A DNA stretch of 64,000 nt from positions 15,560,065-15,624,064 of the forward strand of contig CM038916.1 in the NCBI GenBank assembly GCA_021904315.1. Reading direction: 5' to 3'. The DNA is from Sphagnum magellanicum. Taxonomy: Eukaryota; Streptophyta; Sphagnopsida; Sphagnales; Sphagnaceae. Positions 26,796-40,000 of the stretch are shown here, one piece after another (position 1 is the first letter of the stretch; the number at the start of each line of letters is the position of its first letter). Made by a program: the position numbers and the translations under genes. The notes below the pieces were generated by a model, which was not told the origin of the DNA, ran no database searches, and saw nothing but the letters and a program-made list of their open reading frames with translations.

Positions 26796-29700
26796 GTTTT
26801 AACTGCTCACATCTCATGAGTTTTGCCACATACTCCTTATCAAAAGCAAATGTCGTCACACCTTGCAGGATTGCACAATATCTGCTCTTCCCATCAATAA
26901 CATCCCAAACATGGAGTCTTCCTATTCTAACTTGCAAACATGATCTGGGTGTTTTTCCAAGCCTTCCAGACTCAAGGTGACATATATTGAGATTGAAGTT
27001 CCAAGACAATGTTTGTGGACCTTGTGGGCAGCCTTGCTCATCCATGTTGCTGCATTGCTGAAGGCATAGATTGTGTTCTTGAATAGACTGTAAGTGCCTT
27101 TAGCCAAACCCCTCACCAGCTCTATTGGACTCTGAACACATCACAAGGCTAATGAGTTAAATGTTGATCATCTCATACCAGGCATTCACATAAAGATATT
27201 AATGACATTGTTCAGTATTGGAATTCAATCAGCACTCTACAATCAACCTTCATTCTCAGCTTCATAAGACTTCACTTGCAATTTTCAGTGAGTGTGACCC
27301 TTCAAAACAATTTCAGCATTCTTGTTTCTCCATTGCTACGGTTTATAGAATATTCTTTACAATGCATAGAGTCACCATACCAGAAACCTCATGTGCTGCC
27401 AAAAATTCAATTTTAGGTTTGATGACAATAATCCAAATTGTATGGGTATCAATCAGTCAAATTTGATGCATTCATGACATAATGTAGGTGTGGCTAAACT
27501 TGTGTGATGTGTTGCAATGCAATCTATCACCCCATCTCTTGAAGGAAAACAATCATGAAAACAATAAACTTATGATGTGTACTTCCTTGCAATCTATCAT
27601 CCATCTTTCAAAGGAAAAGAATCACCAAAATGATAAACTTATGACATGTATTTCCTTGCAATCTATCATCCATCTCTCAAAGGAAAACAATAAATTTATG
27701 GTGTGTATTTCCTTGCTATCATCCATCTCTCCAAGAAAAAGCGCCAATTTAATTTGCTTTAAAAGGTAATAGCCATAAGGCAACCTCAAAAAGACTCTGC
27801 TCAACAAAGTCTTGGTTTTGGTTGACATTGCCCACATTGGAATGTACCTGAACTAGAGTGAATCTTCAAATTCTGTATAGAAAAAAGAGCATAGCAACAC
27901 AAACCATACTGTGGAAATTCCATTTTCATATCATCTTGAGACATTGGGGTTCAACAATCAAAATCTGGTTTGAGATGTGAAACTGTTGAGTACTAACAAT
28001 GCAACAACTTCAAACACCAGGTGCAATACCAACCAGATTGGCCATGCATGAAGGTCAAAGCCATCATGATGCAATGGGTTCCAAGAATGTAATGTGAACT
28101 TGGTGTACACTTCATGCTGGTGCATTAACAAAGTCCCAAATTCCAGAATTTAGAGTGCGAAAGAAATTGATTGGATTGCCAAACACATTGGCAGACCCCA
28201 ACACCTGCAATTTCCCCTTATATATTGTCAGAATACACTGTTCGCAGCTAATGCAAGTGAAGAATACTATGCATCAAGAGGAAGGAGAGGTTGTGAAAAG
28301 GCTCTCAATATTATGTTAGTTTGTCACTTTCACTTTGTCAATCATGTGAATCATGCTGCTGAAATTTCACAAGTACTTTGCCTACATGAAAATCAAGATG
28401 TTTCCAGGCAACAGGTAATTCTCTTGAGAAAAATTCTCTTATGAATTTTGTTTAAAGGAAATTAAATTGAAGGATGTGTAAAAGGACCCAGACAACCTTG
28501 ATCACATGATGCTGCCATGCCATATGACATACATTCACACAAGAAGAATGCACCAAGTGATGAAACAACTCTCCCTATGTTATTGCTAAAAACATGAGAA
28601 AGTGATGAATATATATCCAAAGAAGTGTCTGTATAAATCTATTAATTGTGGTTAGGAGGATGTGCCTCCTCCAAAACAAACAACAGCCTGCTGATTCTCT
28701 TAAGGGAGGTGACACATATACTTGAACTCCTGCTTGAACTGCATTTGGAGGGATTGATTACATGTACACTTGAACCTTTGTTTGGATCGATACATGAACT
28801 GGGCATAATTCATCTTTAAGAATATTGCAGGATGGTGGAAAGAGATTTTGAGACTGAACCTTGAGTGACATCCTAGTCATCCCAAATAGTGAGACTTTGT
28901 TGCAGCTCCAGACTTGTTTGACAGCCATGGTGTGCTTGAAAAGCTGTACACACAAAGTAGGCACCAGTTCAAATCTCTTAAACTCTTCAGATACCTAAAA
29001 TTAATGCAGAATGTAGCTATTCGAAAGACAGTAAGGGCGAATCCAGTGCACAAAGTCTTCCTGAACTCTAGACAGCATCATGCCTTCTCAATTTGTGATG
29101 TTCAATTGCAGTCGCATGTTTGATGATGGAACATCATGTGAACTGGTGGAAACAGTGAGTACAATTTGATGGATGCTGCTTTGGTCTGGAACTTTTGTAC
29201 ATCATTTTGTACTTTTGTACTTTGGTCTAACTTCCAAGAATTTGGACTACAAATAAATAAGCTGAACAGGTCAGCTTACTCTCCTCCTCTAGAACAACAG
29301 ACCTAGTGAGCAGTGGCCTTATTTACTTGACAGTGAGCTCAATGGGACTCACATGCTGACTCTTGATGTACACCTTAGGTCTCACCCTTGCAATCAGAAG
29401 TGTCTGGTAGAGTCTACCTGCTGGCACTATTGGCTGCTGGAGCTGCCCAACAGTCAAGTTCTTCCAACTGCTTGACTACTTTACTAAACCTGACACTACC
29501 GCAAGCTCTTGAAACTTGACCTCAAAGGTCTCTGGGGTTGCTGCACATTGTTCTGCACCACCAAGGTAGGTCCCTTGTAGAGATGACCACAACCAAACTT
29601 TGCCCAGCTTGCCTGACTTTGATCCAAAAAAGCTCCCTATTGCATTTGCAAGGAAGCAAAGCAAGCATGAAACTAATAGCTCCTCCATCTCCAATCACAA

Positions 29701-31884
29701 TGGCACTAGCCTGTGTCATATGAGCCACATTAGGCATAATTGCAAGGGAGTTCATTTATACTGAATTGTTTCAATCCAGAAACTCATGAAGTCAAGGAGC
29801 ACCACAATAAGCACTTTAGTGGGAAAACTCTGTACAATATTTGGACAAATAAAACATTTCACTACCAATAAATTTCATTGCAATACATGAATACTGATAG
29901 CATGAATAACAAGTTCCTTGTTGCCAGAAAAGATTCCATGCATCACTTACTGCAAGCTGATGCACTGGAAACAATTGACAGATCCTGTGGAGTGACATGA
30001 CTTGGCCACCAATATCATGAAAACTATCCCATTTGAGAATCTGACATTCTGGCTACTTCTAGAGTGAGTGGTGTCTGTAGCTACTCTGCATTTCAAGGCC
30101 TGAAGCCCAAGATGGGCATTAGTGGTAGAGAGAAGGACAGGATAGACAGCATGGTTCAGCTGGTTATCAACCTGCACCGATGCAACCTCTAGCTTCATTT
30201 ACTGTTGGTGCTGTCCTTGCAGCAACTGGATACTCACCCCTTTTTGCACACGCAAACACAATCTCATGTATGCCATTGACTTCCATAATCAGTAATGAGA
30301 ATGAGAATCCTCACATGATGAGGGGAGGAGAATCTGAGCCCTTTTACTACAAGGTTGATGAGGCCAACAAAAGTCAGCACGTAAACTATTTGCTCAATTA
30401 AGGGTAGAATTAATAGATTGTAAACAAGATCATATTTTTGTTAGGTGCATGCTGTTGACAAATGACTCTCAGAAATCACATGACTATTGTTGCTATACTT
30501 CCAAGCTTTCTGTGGATGAGCTAAAAGCTGATCAAATAGTGGTATCTTCCTGTATCTGGACTTATACATAGCGAATACTTTCACTCCTTTAGACTCCCAT
30601 GTATCTGTCTTCCATTTCCAACATATATTCTGTGGACTTGTTCATTACCAACATATGGGATGGAGCATATCTTTTGGCTTCCTTATAAAGAAAGAGTTGT
30701 GGCATGTAGGTTAAGAGAAACTGGATTTAAAATTTGATGCTAAGGTGCAAGATGATACCGGTCGAAGGTGCACATGAAAATCATGAGATGTAAACTGGAA
30801 AATTGACAAGCATTGAAAGAATACATGAGGATAAGAGTCAATAATTGACAGTCTAACAAAAGAAAGCTCAATTAAAAGTTCTTCTTGTAATTCAGGATCT
30901 TGATCCAACATGCAAGTACTTGCTGCAATGTTGTGGCCTAGTACTTGACAGCTACTGCCATCACAACTCTTCACCATGTGAAGTGCTGTGTCCACAACAC
31001 TACAGACCTGCCAGTGTACACTATTTTGGTATTTACTTTAAACACCATTACTACTTTACCTCAGTGATTATCACATTTTGTACAACCAATAGGTATCTAG
31101 CCTGTACAGTTGACCTACATTTTCCATCAGGGTGCACCATCTTGAACAAGACGAATTGTTCGATTCAGGAGAGGCCTCTAGAGCTTTTTGCCTCTGAGAG
31201 TTGGCCCAAGTGCATTTGACAGAAATTCATCTTTCACATGACCCTGAATAGGATTAAATGATGGCCTGAATGATAACATAAAATAAAATCAAAAGATGCC
31301 AAGAGTTCCAAGCCATGAACAATCTACTCACTCAAGCTATGTGGATGAAAAACCATGCAAATTTTTGAATTGTCTGCACAGTTTGGTTTCTTAGGGTGTC
31401 CTTCTCTGTTGAATGGTGACCAAGCTGATATCATGCAAAGGTGTTAGACCATCACAGTGTGTGCACTTGTGCAACTTGCACGACTAGTTCCAGTCAGTTG
31501 TGTCTATGCATTCTTGGAAAGGCTATACCAAACACTGGGCTGTTTGCAGGCAGTTAGGATATTGTGGTTATGGTACTACCCTTGCAACCATCAGTAAATT
31601 GACACAAAATCCATGTCAAATTCTTCAACATGTGAGCTCTACCCTGAAATTCTACAGTTGGCCTAAAGTTTTCAAAAGTTCATGGGAAAAATGCACAAAC
31701 CAATCTTGCAACTCAAGAATGTGCAAACATACATGAACTTTGTGGATATTCATCCATGGAGAGTTTTCACTTCTTGCAACATTCATATTTTTGCAGATAG
31801 TCTGTCTGAAATGAAGAAGAGGAATCATCTTACCCTGATGGGTCCCTCAGCTCGGATTGTGACCATAAATATTTGCTCTGGCTT
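26796..31884 (-). pseudogene. VPS13/SHRUBBY-like gene remnant (C-terminal exons)
   Basis: VPS13 proteins are bridge-like lipid-transfer proteins at membrane contact sites; plant SHRUBBY is a relative. Minus-strand pieces in VPS13 order are as follows. 31884-31834 has VTIRAEGPIR with clean AG and GT borders, and about 30936-30835 has EELLIELSFVRLSIIDSYP. About 30222-30020 has KLEVASVQVDNQLNHAVYPV, the conserved DNQL..YPV motif. 27131-27021 is a perfect 37-codon exon reading SPIELVRGLAKGTYSL and YAFSNAATWMSKAAHK, and about 26862-26796 has TTFAFDKEYVAKL. The last two match the C-terminal AAHKG-(V)-TFAFD region. Decay is visible: an in-frame TAA at 30199-30201, coding-like sequence split over three frames near 29.6 kb, and mismatched phase between the last two exons. 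VPS13 proteins exceed 3000 residues and most of that is absent, so this is a truncated, probably dead copy. Confidence 0.6.
27512..27740. repeat. 69-bp tandem repeat, about three copies
   Basis: The word AAGGAAAA(C/G)AATCA starts at 27542, 27611 and 27680, and a shortened fourth start lies at 27733. The period is 69 bp, and the last unit is shortened. Units share CTTATGATGTGTACTTCCTT and GCAATCTATCATCCATCT-like blocks. It lies in non-coding sequence of the decayed VPS13-like region. Confidence 0.8.
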
Positions 31885-32148
31885 CTGCATGATGCAACTG
31901 CCACCCTAACACTGCTCAACTTTGGGAAATTTTTTCTTCCCATGAACACACAACAAAGCAGCATTCTTCAAAAGAAACCATTTGTTGGCATGTAAGAGTA
32001 AACTGTTGAACATCTAATAAGTTTGTAAGCAACAAATGACTACAATTGATCTATTTACAAGATGGAGATCACTTGTCCAATAGCAGCCAAAGTAATTGCA
32101 GGGTAGGCCTTCACCTCATCAAGACCATACATGCCCAATGAACCTCAC

Positions 32149-33965
32149 TTGCAGTTCAAGACTCCAATGTCGTTCCTCAGCAAGAGCACACATTGCAACT
32201 TGGCGATTTTGCTCTGCAGCCTTCACTGCTTTGCACAACTCCTCCACACGATCTCTCAAGTTTGCCTACTCACCACCAGTGCGCCCAGTGATAAGTGTCC
32301 AAATTAATGCACAAGCTTGTGCTCAGCAGTCTCATTCAACAAAGGTAAAGGGAACAGTTTCAATCTCTCTCAAGAACTGCAATTCCAGATGATTTTTTGA
32401 GGACATCTGTCAAGAATGCCAATCATGACTCTACTTACCTCTCATCCTTGGTTTGCTGGTCACCTTCATCTGCAATCCTGGACTTGCTGGTCCAGACATT
32501 GATGAGTCCAGCTTGCCCTGTGTCAGCCCTTCTCTTTTGGACCCTTGCCCTTCCTCTGATTGCAAGGCAGCTTTTGAGGATGTCCATCCATTAACAGGCT
32601 TATCAAGCAAAAGAAGTTCTCTGAGGCCTTGGGTGGTGAATAAAGTAGAGACAATGTTGCAAATGGCAGTAGGCAATGTTTTATGAGACTCAATATGTGG
32701 CACAATGCTCTTGCCAGCCTTTTGTGGCAAACTGACACCACCTTCCCTTTTGATCTTTGAGTTAGATGGTTCCTCTCCTTGAATCCTAGCAGTTTTGGTA
32801 TTCACCTGCTTTGTTGGAACCTACTTTGCTGCATTGGCAACAGGGAGAGATGGCTTTCTAACTTTGGATGAAGCTTGTGAACTAGAGTTGGTGGAACCAC
32901 GAAACCCTGTAGGACTGTTCCTCAAGGCCAAATAACCTTGAGGTGAATCACCCAGAATCACCTGGCCATCATAGATGATAAGGCGATATGTCTGACCATC
33001 AGCATTCACTGGAGGCAGCTTTGACTTGGCACAAAACCAATAATTGGGATAATTGGGCTCTTCCTCCTCTTTGTGTACTGGAAAATCCAACCCCAGAAAC
33101 ATGTGCAACTGCTTCCTAGTCTTAACAGGCCCACCTCCTCTCACATCGTCACGCCAGTGTGTTCTCATCACCCTCCATTGAACAGGTTGTCCAAGTTGTC
33201 CTTTAAACAACCCAAGGATTGAATAGCCAAGGCCGAGCAGGCCTAACACCACAGTGAAAAGTAGTCCAACCATATTGGCATTTCTTGGGAGGTGTTTCCA
33301 CTCTGGTGCAGAGGAAATAGTTGAGAGAAGATCTAGAAAGAACAGCCATTAACACATAAATTTGTGTGATGAAAGTCAATTTACAACCACCAAATCCTAA
33401 CATTAGAGGATTTGATTGCCTTTGCAATCAAGGTTTCAAAGGGAGAGAGACTTGTGCAGATAGCTTCTTGTAAACAGTGTGTATACACATTAGACAATAT
33501 AAGAAAAAAATTGCGTACGTTGTTAAGCAAGTTCGAGTAGGAAGATGGCCAAACCAGTACAATGTTTTCTGCACAAATGCAAAGAAAATCAACACAAAAG
33601 TGGGGTGGACAATTAGATCAAAGAAAAGAACAGAAAGCTCTGTGCAAAGGATAAATTCTGACGCAAATAATGCATGTTTGTTGCAATGGGAGAAACAATA
33701 CTGCAAGCTGGGGTTTCATCAACCCTAAAAACACCTCCCAATGAAAAATTGTCATACTTGCAAAGAAGAGCTCTTGTCCAAGATCTAGTTTAACGAAGTG
33801 CATGCAATTCTTAGGAGGTGTGGCATTTCCCTGAGAAACTGAATGGGGATCATCACCAAGCAAGCAAGCAGCCTATGCCATTGCATCCTCAACCCTCTCA
33901 ACATCCTCTTTCTCTCCCAATCCAAAGGCTTTTCTGAGGAAACACGGGAAATTTAACCAAAAAAT

Positions 33966-33996
<31 letters not shown>

Positions 33997-34097
33997 CTAC
34001 AAATCCAACACCTAAGGTCCAGAATCGCCTTCCGACATGTCTCTACAGAATTCAACTCCTGAATCTTGGTAAGTTCTGACGCAAGGATCTCATCCAA
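32149..34097 (-). pseudogene. Multi-exon gene for an unrecognised membrane protein, apparently decayed
   Basis: The exons on the minus strand are 34097-34012 (MDEILASELTKIQELNSVE), 33933-33758 (KAFGLGEKEDVERVEDAMA and LLGDDPHSVSQGNATPPK), 33302-32439, and probably 32265-32149. The first three join in consistent phases (2, 1) with GT-AG borders, and exon 3 ends at a strong donor, GAG|GTAAGT. Exon 3 carries a hydrophobic segment (MVGLLFTVVLGLLGLGYSIL), then QPVQWRVMRTHWRDDVRGGG, YPNYWFCAKSKLPPVN, YRLIIYDGQVILGDSPQGY and a Ser/Lys-rich tail. The last exon is coiled-coil-like (NLRDRVEELCKAVKAAEQ). In-frame TAG codons at 33873-33875 and 32821-32823 interrupt otherwise continuous coding, and both sit where CAG would fit. 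I do not recognise the family. A shorter product starting at 33273 is conceivable, but the conserved phases upstream argue for a longer ancestral protein. Confidence 0.5.
33971..33996. repeat. (AC)13 microsatellite
   Basis: A perfect dinucleotide repeat in the first intron of the decayed membrane-protein gene. On the minus strand it follows the donor site of exon 1. Confidence 0.95.
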
Positions 34098-34099
34098 CC

Positions 34100-37000
34100 T
34101 TGCTCACTTTCTTTTGTATTGTCGGTTTTGTGCTACCGTAGTTCTTGACTCGCATAATCTAAGATTCTTGCACCACCGGTCTCTCATCATTAGATTCCTG
34201 CAGCGGCTCATTATCACGTATCCTGAGTCCCCACACCTCGACCCCCTGCAATTTCCCCTTTACGGCAGCCTGCCGGCAAGGTGTCAGAAGAGATGTCATG
34301 ACACAATTGCTCCTTGATTCCTGATTGAGCGAGCTCGTAAACATGATTGTGAAGTTTCTCTCTCATTGTCGAAAATCTCTTTGGTCGATCAATACTGTAT
34401 GGATTTGGGAAGAAGATACGTTTTCTCTCTGAATTGCTTGCCTGCACATTATGATCTTAGTATCGATTGCATAAGAATCAACCAGAAAGCTAAATCCTTG
34501 TCCAAGCTTGCTAGAATGCCTTTGCAAATGGTGCGATTTTGGTTATACAAGTCTGGTTTTCAGTTGTGGATTCACAAAGTGCATCTCTTGGTTTGTATCT
34601 GCCATTGTATACTTTGTGGACGCGATGAATGAATGATAATTACAAAGATTGTATTCTTCAGTTTGTTGTCTTGTTGTTTTTTGGATCAGCTTTGGTGTCA
34701 AGGTGGCAAAGTGATGTACGCTTTTGCTTCATCTTTTGCACTTAATTTGTTGGTGAATTTCTCAGATTCTTGATGCTTGGAATCCAAGATCAACTCTCAC
34801 TTCTGTAATTCTCCGATGTGTGATGCTTGGATCACCTCTCAATTCTGTGTTCTCAAATGTGTCATGCTTGGAATTCACGATTGCCTTCACTTCTGCATTA
34901 TTGTCAGATGCTTGGAATGCACAACATTCACCTCTCATGTCTGCTTGATATACCATTATTCATTGAAACTTGATTAATTCTTCAGCATCACTGTTTGGAA
35001 TTCAGTGCAACATATGTGATTGGCATAAGAACTTGAAATTACTTAACATTGTTTTATTGGTTTGTGTTGCAGCACGGTGACTGGAATGCAATCCAAGATG
35101 CCAAGGCACTCCAATTTCTGGAGGTATGAAACCAATCATGTGTGATGGCATTTTGGCTCTTGACCTTCAATACTTGCAATTACATCTAACGGAAGTTCAT
35201 AGCCATTGTCACAGTCTTTCTGTTCTAGTACCCTAGAAAGCATGGCTTGCTCTTTGGCGGACACATATTCTTCCCTCTTTGTCAAGGGCTTCTTGCAGTT
35301 GTGTCTTTCAGTTGCGTCTTTTGACAAGTAATTTGTGTGTCCAAATGTGTCTTTTCAAAAATTAGGGTGCACAAATATACGAAAGTTGAAATCATAGACT
35401 CTGAATAAATTCAGAGAATATTCAAAATTTGTTCATGAATATGATGTTGGAAGAAAAAACTTAAGAATAATACATATACAAAATGACACCTTCCCATGCC
35501 TCTTTAGTCAAGGATGAGCTAAAGAAATTTCAATTTGAAATTGTTCAAGTGACAACTTAAAACTTATGAGATTTAAAGTTATCCTACTTAAATTAGCTTC
35601 AAGGGATCATCATCATGGAATAATATAATTTAAGTAAAGTAAAACCAAATGTTAACCTTCTTATAGATAGATAGCTTCCCTTGTGAACTACTTTTATGTT
35701 TCATTTTTTTGACTTTGCAATGGGTGTTTGCTAATAACACTGGAACAAAACTTTTTCCAAATTCGTCTCTTTGTTTTATGAAATAGCAAAAGCTTTCCAT
35801 GGTATTTCACTACTCGAAGTAATGGGAAAATGGAATAGCAAATAATGATCAGAAGTGTTCCTTGCAACAAACAAAAAGATCAAGGTTATTGGAGTCTTCT
35901 TCCACATCAAATGGATAGATAAAAACTTTTTCAATGATTGGATGTTGGTTCTCCTCTATTTTAGTCCAACTCTTAATGTTGTGATTTTACATGTTAATTT
36001 GGAGTAGGGAAGATAGGTTGGTGAGCAAACATTTAAGAAGTCAAACAAAGTCAAATCCTCACATATTGTTCTTTTGATTCTAAAGATTATAGAAAATTTT
36101 CAGCCCTCCACCCAACGTTTTCAACATTGCAAAAATCTCTCACTTTGGTACAGGAATGGGCAAGATACGGGGTGTTTGGTGTAAAGGGGTTTAGTGTTTG
36201 GTGATGAGTGACTTAAAACAGATTAACATTTTGAGCTTAAAATGTGATTGTTGCATCTTTATCTTTGGAATACAAAGAAATTTTGTAAAGCCCTAATTGG
36301 GGCACCCATCAAAGTTTAAATCACTCAAAAAGGACTAAAAATGAGGAAGATATGGGCCAAGAATTAGAAAGAGGTTTAGAGTTATTTTTTCAAACAAATT
36401 GAAGTAAACTATCGCCCATCTTCTTCCCATCTTGCTTCTTTATTTATGACACTCAAAAAATATTTATAACCCTCTAATTTGCACATCCAATGACACAAAA
36501 ATTGCTCAATTTGACTAAGGAATTAAGAAAATATTGAAAAATGTTCAATGATAAGTACGTGTTTGATAATGAGTAATTTTACCCTAACAATATCTTTTCC
36601 AGAACTATGTAGTGTTATGTGATATTATTTGTGACCCTATGCCTATGTTCCCGCAATTCATGTCCCTGCCATTGGCCTAGGCCAAAAGCAGTGATTGACA
36701 CAATAAGGAATAGAAATCCTTCCCAGCCAATGAGGTGAGGCAACATGCACTCAAGACGCCTAGTTTTTTCCTTCTGGGGGGAGAAAGGTATGGGTTTTTT
36801 TTCTCAATTTCGTGTTCCAAAATGTGTTCCACATGGTTTTTCCATGTTCCCACCAAGTGCCCATAGACAATGTATTTCGTTTTCAATTTGTTCCCAAGTT
36901 CCCAATAGCAGCACACTTTATCCCCTTTTTTTTCCAAAGTCCTCTTTTGTAAACATATGGGTAGCTGAAAAGAGAAGAATACATATGTCTACTTTGGGAG

Positions 37001-40000
37001 TGGCAAAAGTTTGCTCATCACACTCGTCCCTAGGCCATGTCGACAAGTATTATTTTACTAAATATCTAGTCTGCCAACATTGGGTTTTATTCTTTTGGGT
37101 GATGGACAAATCAAAGAGGTCCATCACTAAAAGAAAATGAAAGCCTTTATTGTCTCACCTACCCCAACTAATTAATACTATTATCACACTAACATAACAT
37201 ATAGCATAACGCAATATCATAATGTGTATGTAACACCAAGATGAGTTACTAGGCTATAAAAGTTAAAAGTTGTAAATAATAATATGGCCCAAGGGTAGAA
37301 GGATGATGAAGCATGGAATAAATAATTCAATCTACAGGCCTTATCTTAGGATCTTCAATTAAGGTCATAGGTTTGAATATATGAACATTTTAGTTAGTTA
37401 TTTTGGGTTAAACATGGTTGGAAGTGGGGGTTATGGAGGTGGGTGAGCTCCATCCAACTTCCAAAAGTCTCCCAAGTTCCCAATGTGTTCTCCCTAGATG
37501 TTCTCAATATTGCCACATTTCTTTTATCTCATATGTTTTGGCTAGAGTAGAACATTTATATATGTAAACTAAAAAGGTGGGCCAAAGGGAAGCACCTTTG
37601 TGCTTCTATTTTGGGAGTGCCCAATGTTCCAATCCTAGAATTGAATGTAAAATTCAAGAACAAAAACATATGAGGTTCCAATTCCAAGAGGCTCCAATAG
37701 CTTGGGATGAAAATTGAACCAAAATAAAAGCCATAAGCACACATGCACACACCTATATAGCTCTTCCTTTTGGGAGTTTTGGGATGTTAGAAGGTGTATG
37801 GGGAATGTTTGGAACATTGGCATTAAGTAATGTAATTGGATTGTTCAAATCCAATTAGGGGCAATCCATCTTTTTAAGGAACTTACTTTGAATGTTGGGA
37901 CTATACAAATATTGTCACTTCATAAAGAAAACATGATATTGTAATTTTTCAAAGAAAATGATTTTCACACATTTCTTGTTGTTCACTTTTGTGTTTGTAT
38001 GCTCTACTTGAATTTGGTATTAAACCTAATGTCTAGGACCTTGTCCCCTTTTCCTTGAAACACAACAAGAACAACCTTAATTATATGATTAATATGAGAT
38101 ATAAAGCTCAAACAAAGAGAGTTGGGTCCTCATAGGGAATCCAACTATCACCAAAGCTCCAAACCTAGTCATCAAAGTGAGAAAGCCAAGTTTTAGTCTA
38201 AATTTAGAATTGTGTCAACAATTTGGAAACAAATGCGGCAACCAAAGGTCCATTGTGTCAATTCTTAACATCCAAGGTTAGGTCATCAAACTTAGCAATA
38301 GATGAATATGTGAAACTAAAATACAGTGATCAAGGACAATTTATTTCACCTTTCTGTACCTAAACGAAAGATTATGATGGAGCAGGCACAATACCTCAAT
38401 CTTGAGGAGTTTATTCTTTTGCTCAAAATTCAAACAACAATAATCTTAAGTTGGATGTAAAAGATTTTGTAAATTGTAAAAGCTTTTTTAAGACCTTGTC
38501 CCCTTTCCCTGAAAACATTTTTTTGCCAAAGTCCTTTACATCCAATTTAGTTTGATTATAAATTAAATTTCAACCAAAGGATGATGAGTTAGCAAAACCA
38601 GATTGGGCTCATACAATATCAGACACATGTTACCAATATTGAAATTGAAGTTTCCTCAACCCAAAAATAAACATTTGACATGAATTAATGCATGCATCCT
38701 AATATCTCGCTCACAATGACTAAGTTGGTTACTGACTGGGTCGGTCTATGAATTAACTCATTTATGAACTCCTGAGTCAGTGTACTGACTAAGTTTACTC
38801 ATTTATGAACTGACTCCAGAGTTCCAACCATGTCAGTAATTCATAAACTGACGGTGGAGTTCCAACATCTAGTCGGTTTATGATTTAACTAATTTATGAG
38901 AAGTTATGTATTTTTTAAATACCTAACTAGTTATCCCCCCCAATCACTTTACACATAAGAATTCAATTGTTTGAACAATGCAAACCTTTCATCAAGCACA
39001 CATAGCAAGCACAATACTACATCCATACTCAATAGCAGTTTTGCTTGACGTGGCAAGATTGTATTGATGTCAAATTGTATCAAATGAAACCCTGACTGCT
39101 CTGCTCACACAAACAAATTTTCGTAGTTCAAAATTTTATGGGTTACCATCTTCACCAAAATATGGCAGCTCCAAGGGTGGATCCTTATAATAATGGTGTA
39201 ATTTTAGGCCTAAAATTATGTGCATTTAAAAAATTGGGGTGAAAAAAGAAAATAAATGTTACATATGGCTGTAAAACAGCCCCTGAAGGCTGAAATTGGT
39301 CTGAACTTGGAGAAAATCTTGGAAGGGTTCATTTTTCAGTAAAGAAGTGTCACTCTGTTGGAAATATATGTGAAAATGATCCCATCTGTGGAACATGTTG
39401 GGAACGCACATCAGCCGAAAGACATCATATGAACATGTGAACATGGTATAAAACTTCAGGCTAGAGGGAAGCATTATAAAAGACACATGGGAACAGAAAT
39501 TGGGTTCATTTGGGTATCATTTTCTAAAGGTGACACTGTCCAGGAGGGTATGGCTGATCAAGTCACTTTGTTTTGCAAAGCATATGCAACACCAGAATCA
39601 TGATTCTTATTCGGATTCATTGTTGTGCTTGCTTTTAGGAAAGGCCTTCCATCATGGCATGTTCTGCAAATTGTCATCCACCTGTAAAGCTTGGCTGAAA
39701 GTAAGGTTACATAGTTTGCAATGGGGATGAACAACATGTCATGTGGATAAATGTTGGTGATTTCAAAATACCCATTCATCCCAGGAATGGTGAGAAAGAC
39801 ACTTTCAATAGGTACACAAACTGATATTGCAATGAATTATTTCATGGATTTTTTGATCATGTTGCACCACATTTGGTAGTCATTAACAAAAGATAGCTCA
39901 CCATATTGTAAGAACCACTCTCAAAAACTTTGTACAAATGTGACTATAGAGCCCACTTGGAAATAACCACTCTCTAAAACAAACAACAAATGTGACCACA

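Noticed and set aside
32821-33273. Stand-alone 150-aa membrane protein gene starting at 33273
   Set aside because: Coding-like sequence with a fitting splice acceptor continues upstream of the Met, and downstream beyond the TAG, so it is better read as part of a longer, decayed gene.
34038-35120. Plus-strand exon pair: ATGTCTCTACAGAATTC ending in GGTAAGTTC, and an exon at about 35074-35123
   Set aside because: The first overlaps the better-supported minus-strand exon 34097-34012, whose phase fits the next two exons. The joined plus-strand peptide has no recognisable family and no further exons were found.
35136-35327. 63-aa minus-strand frame with a charged, gene-like composition
   Set aside because: No family match, no consistent acceptor or donor, and no neighbouring exons. 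It is mentioned in the spacer entry only.
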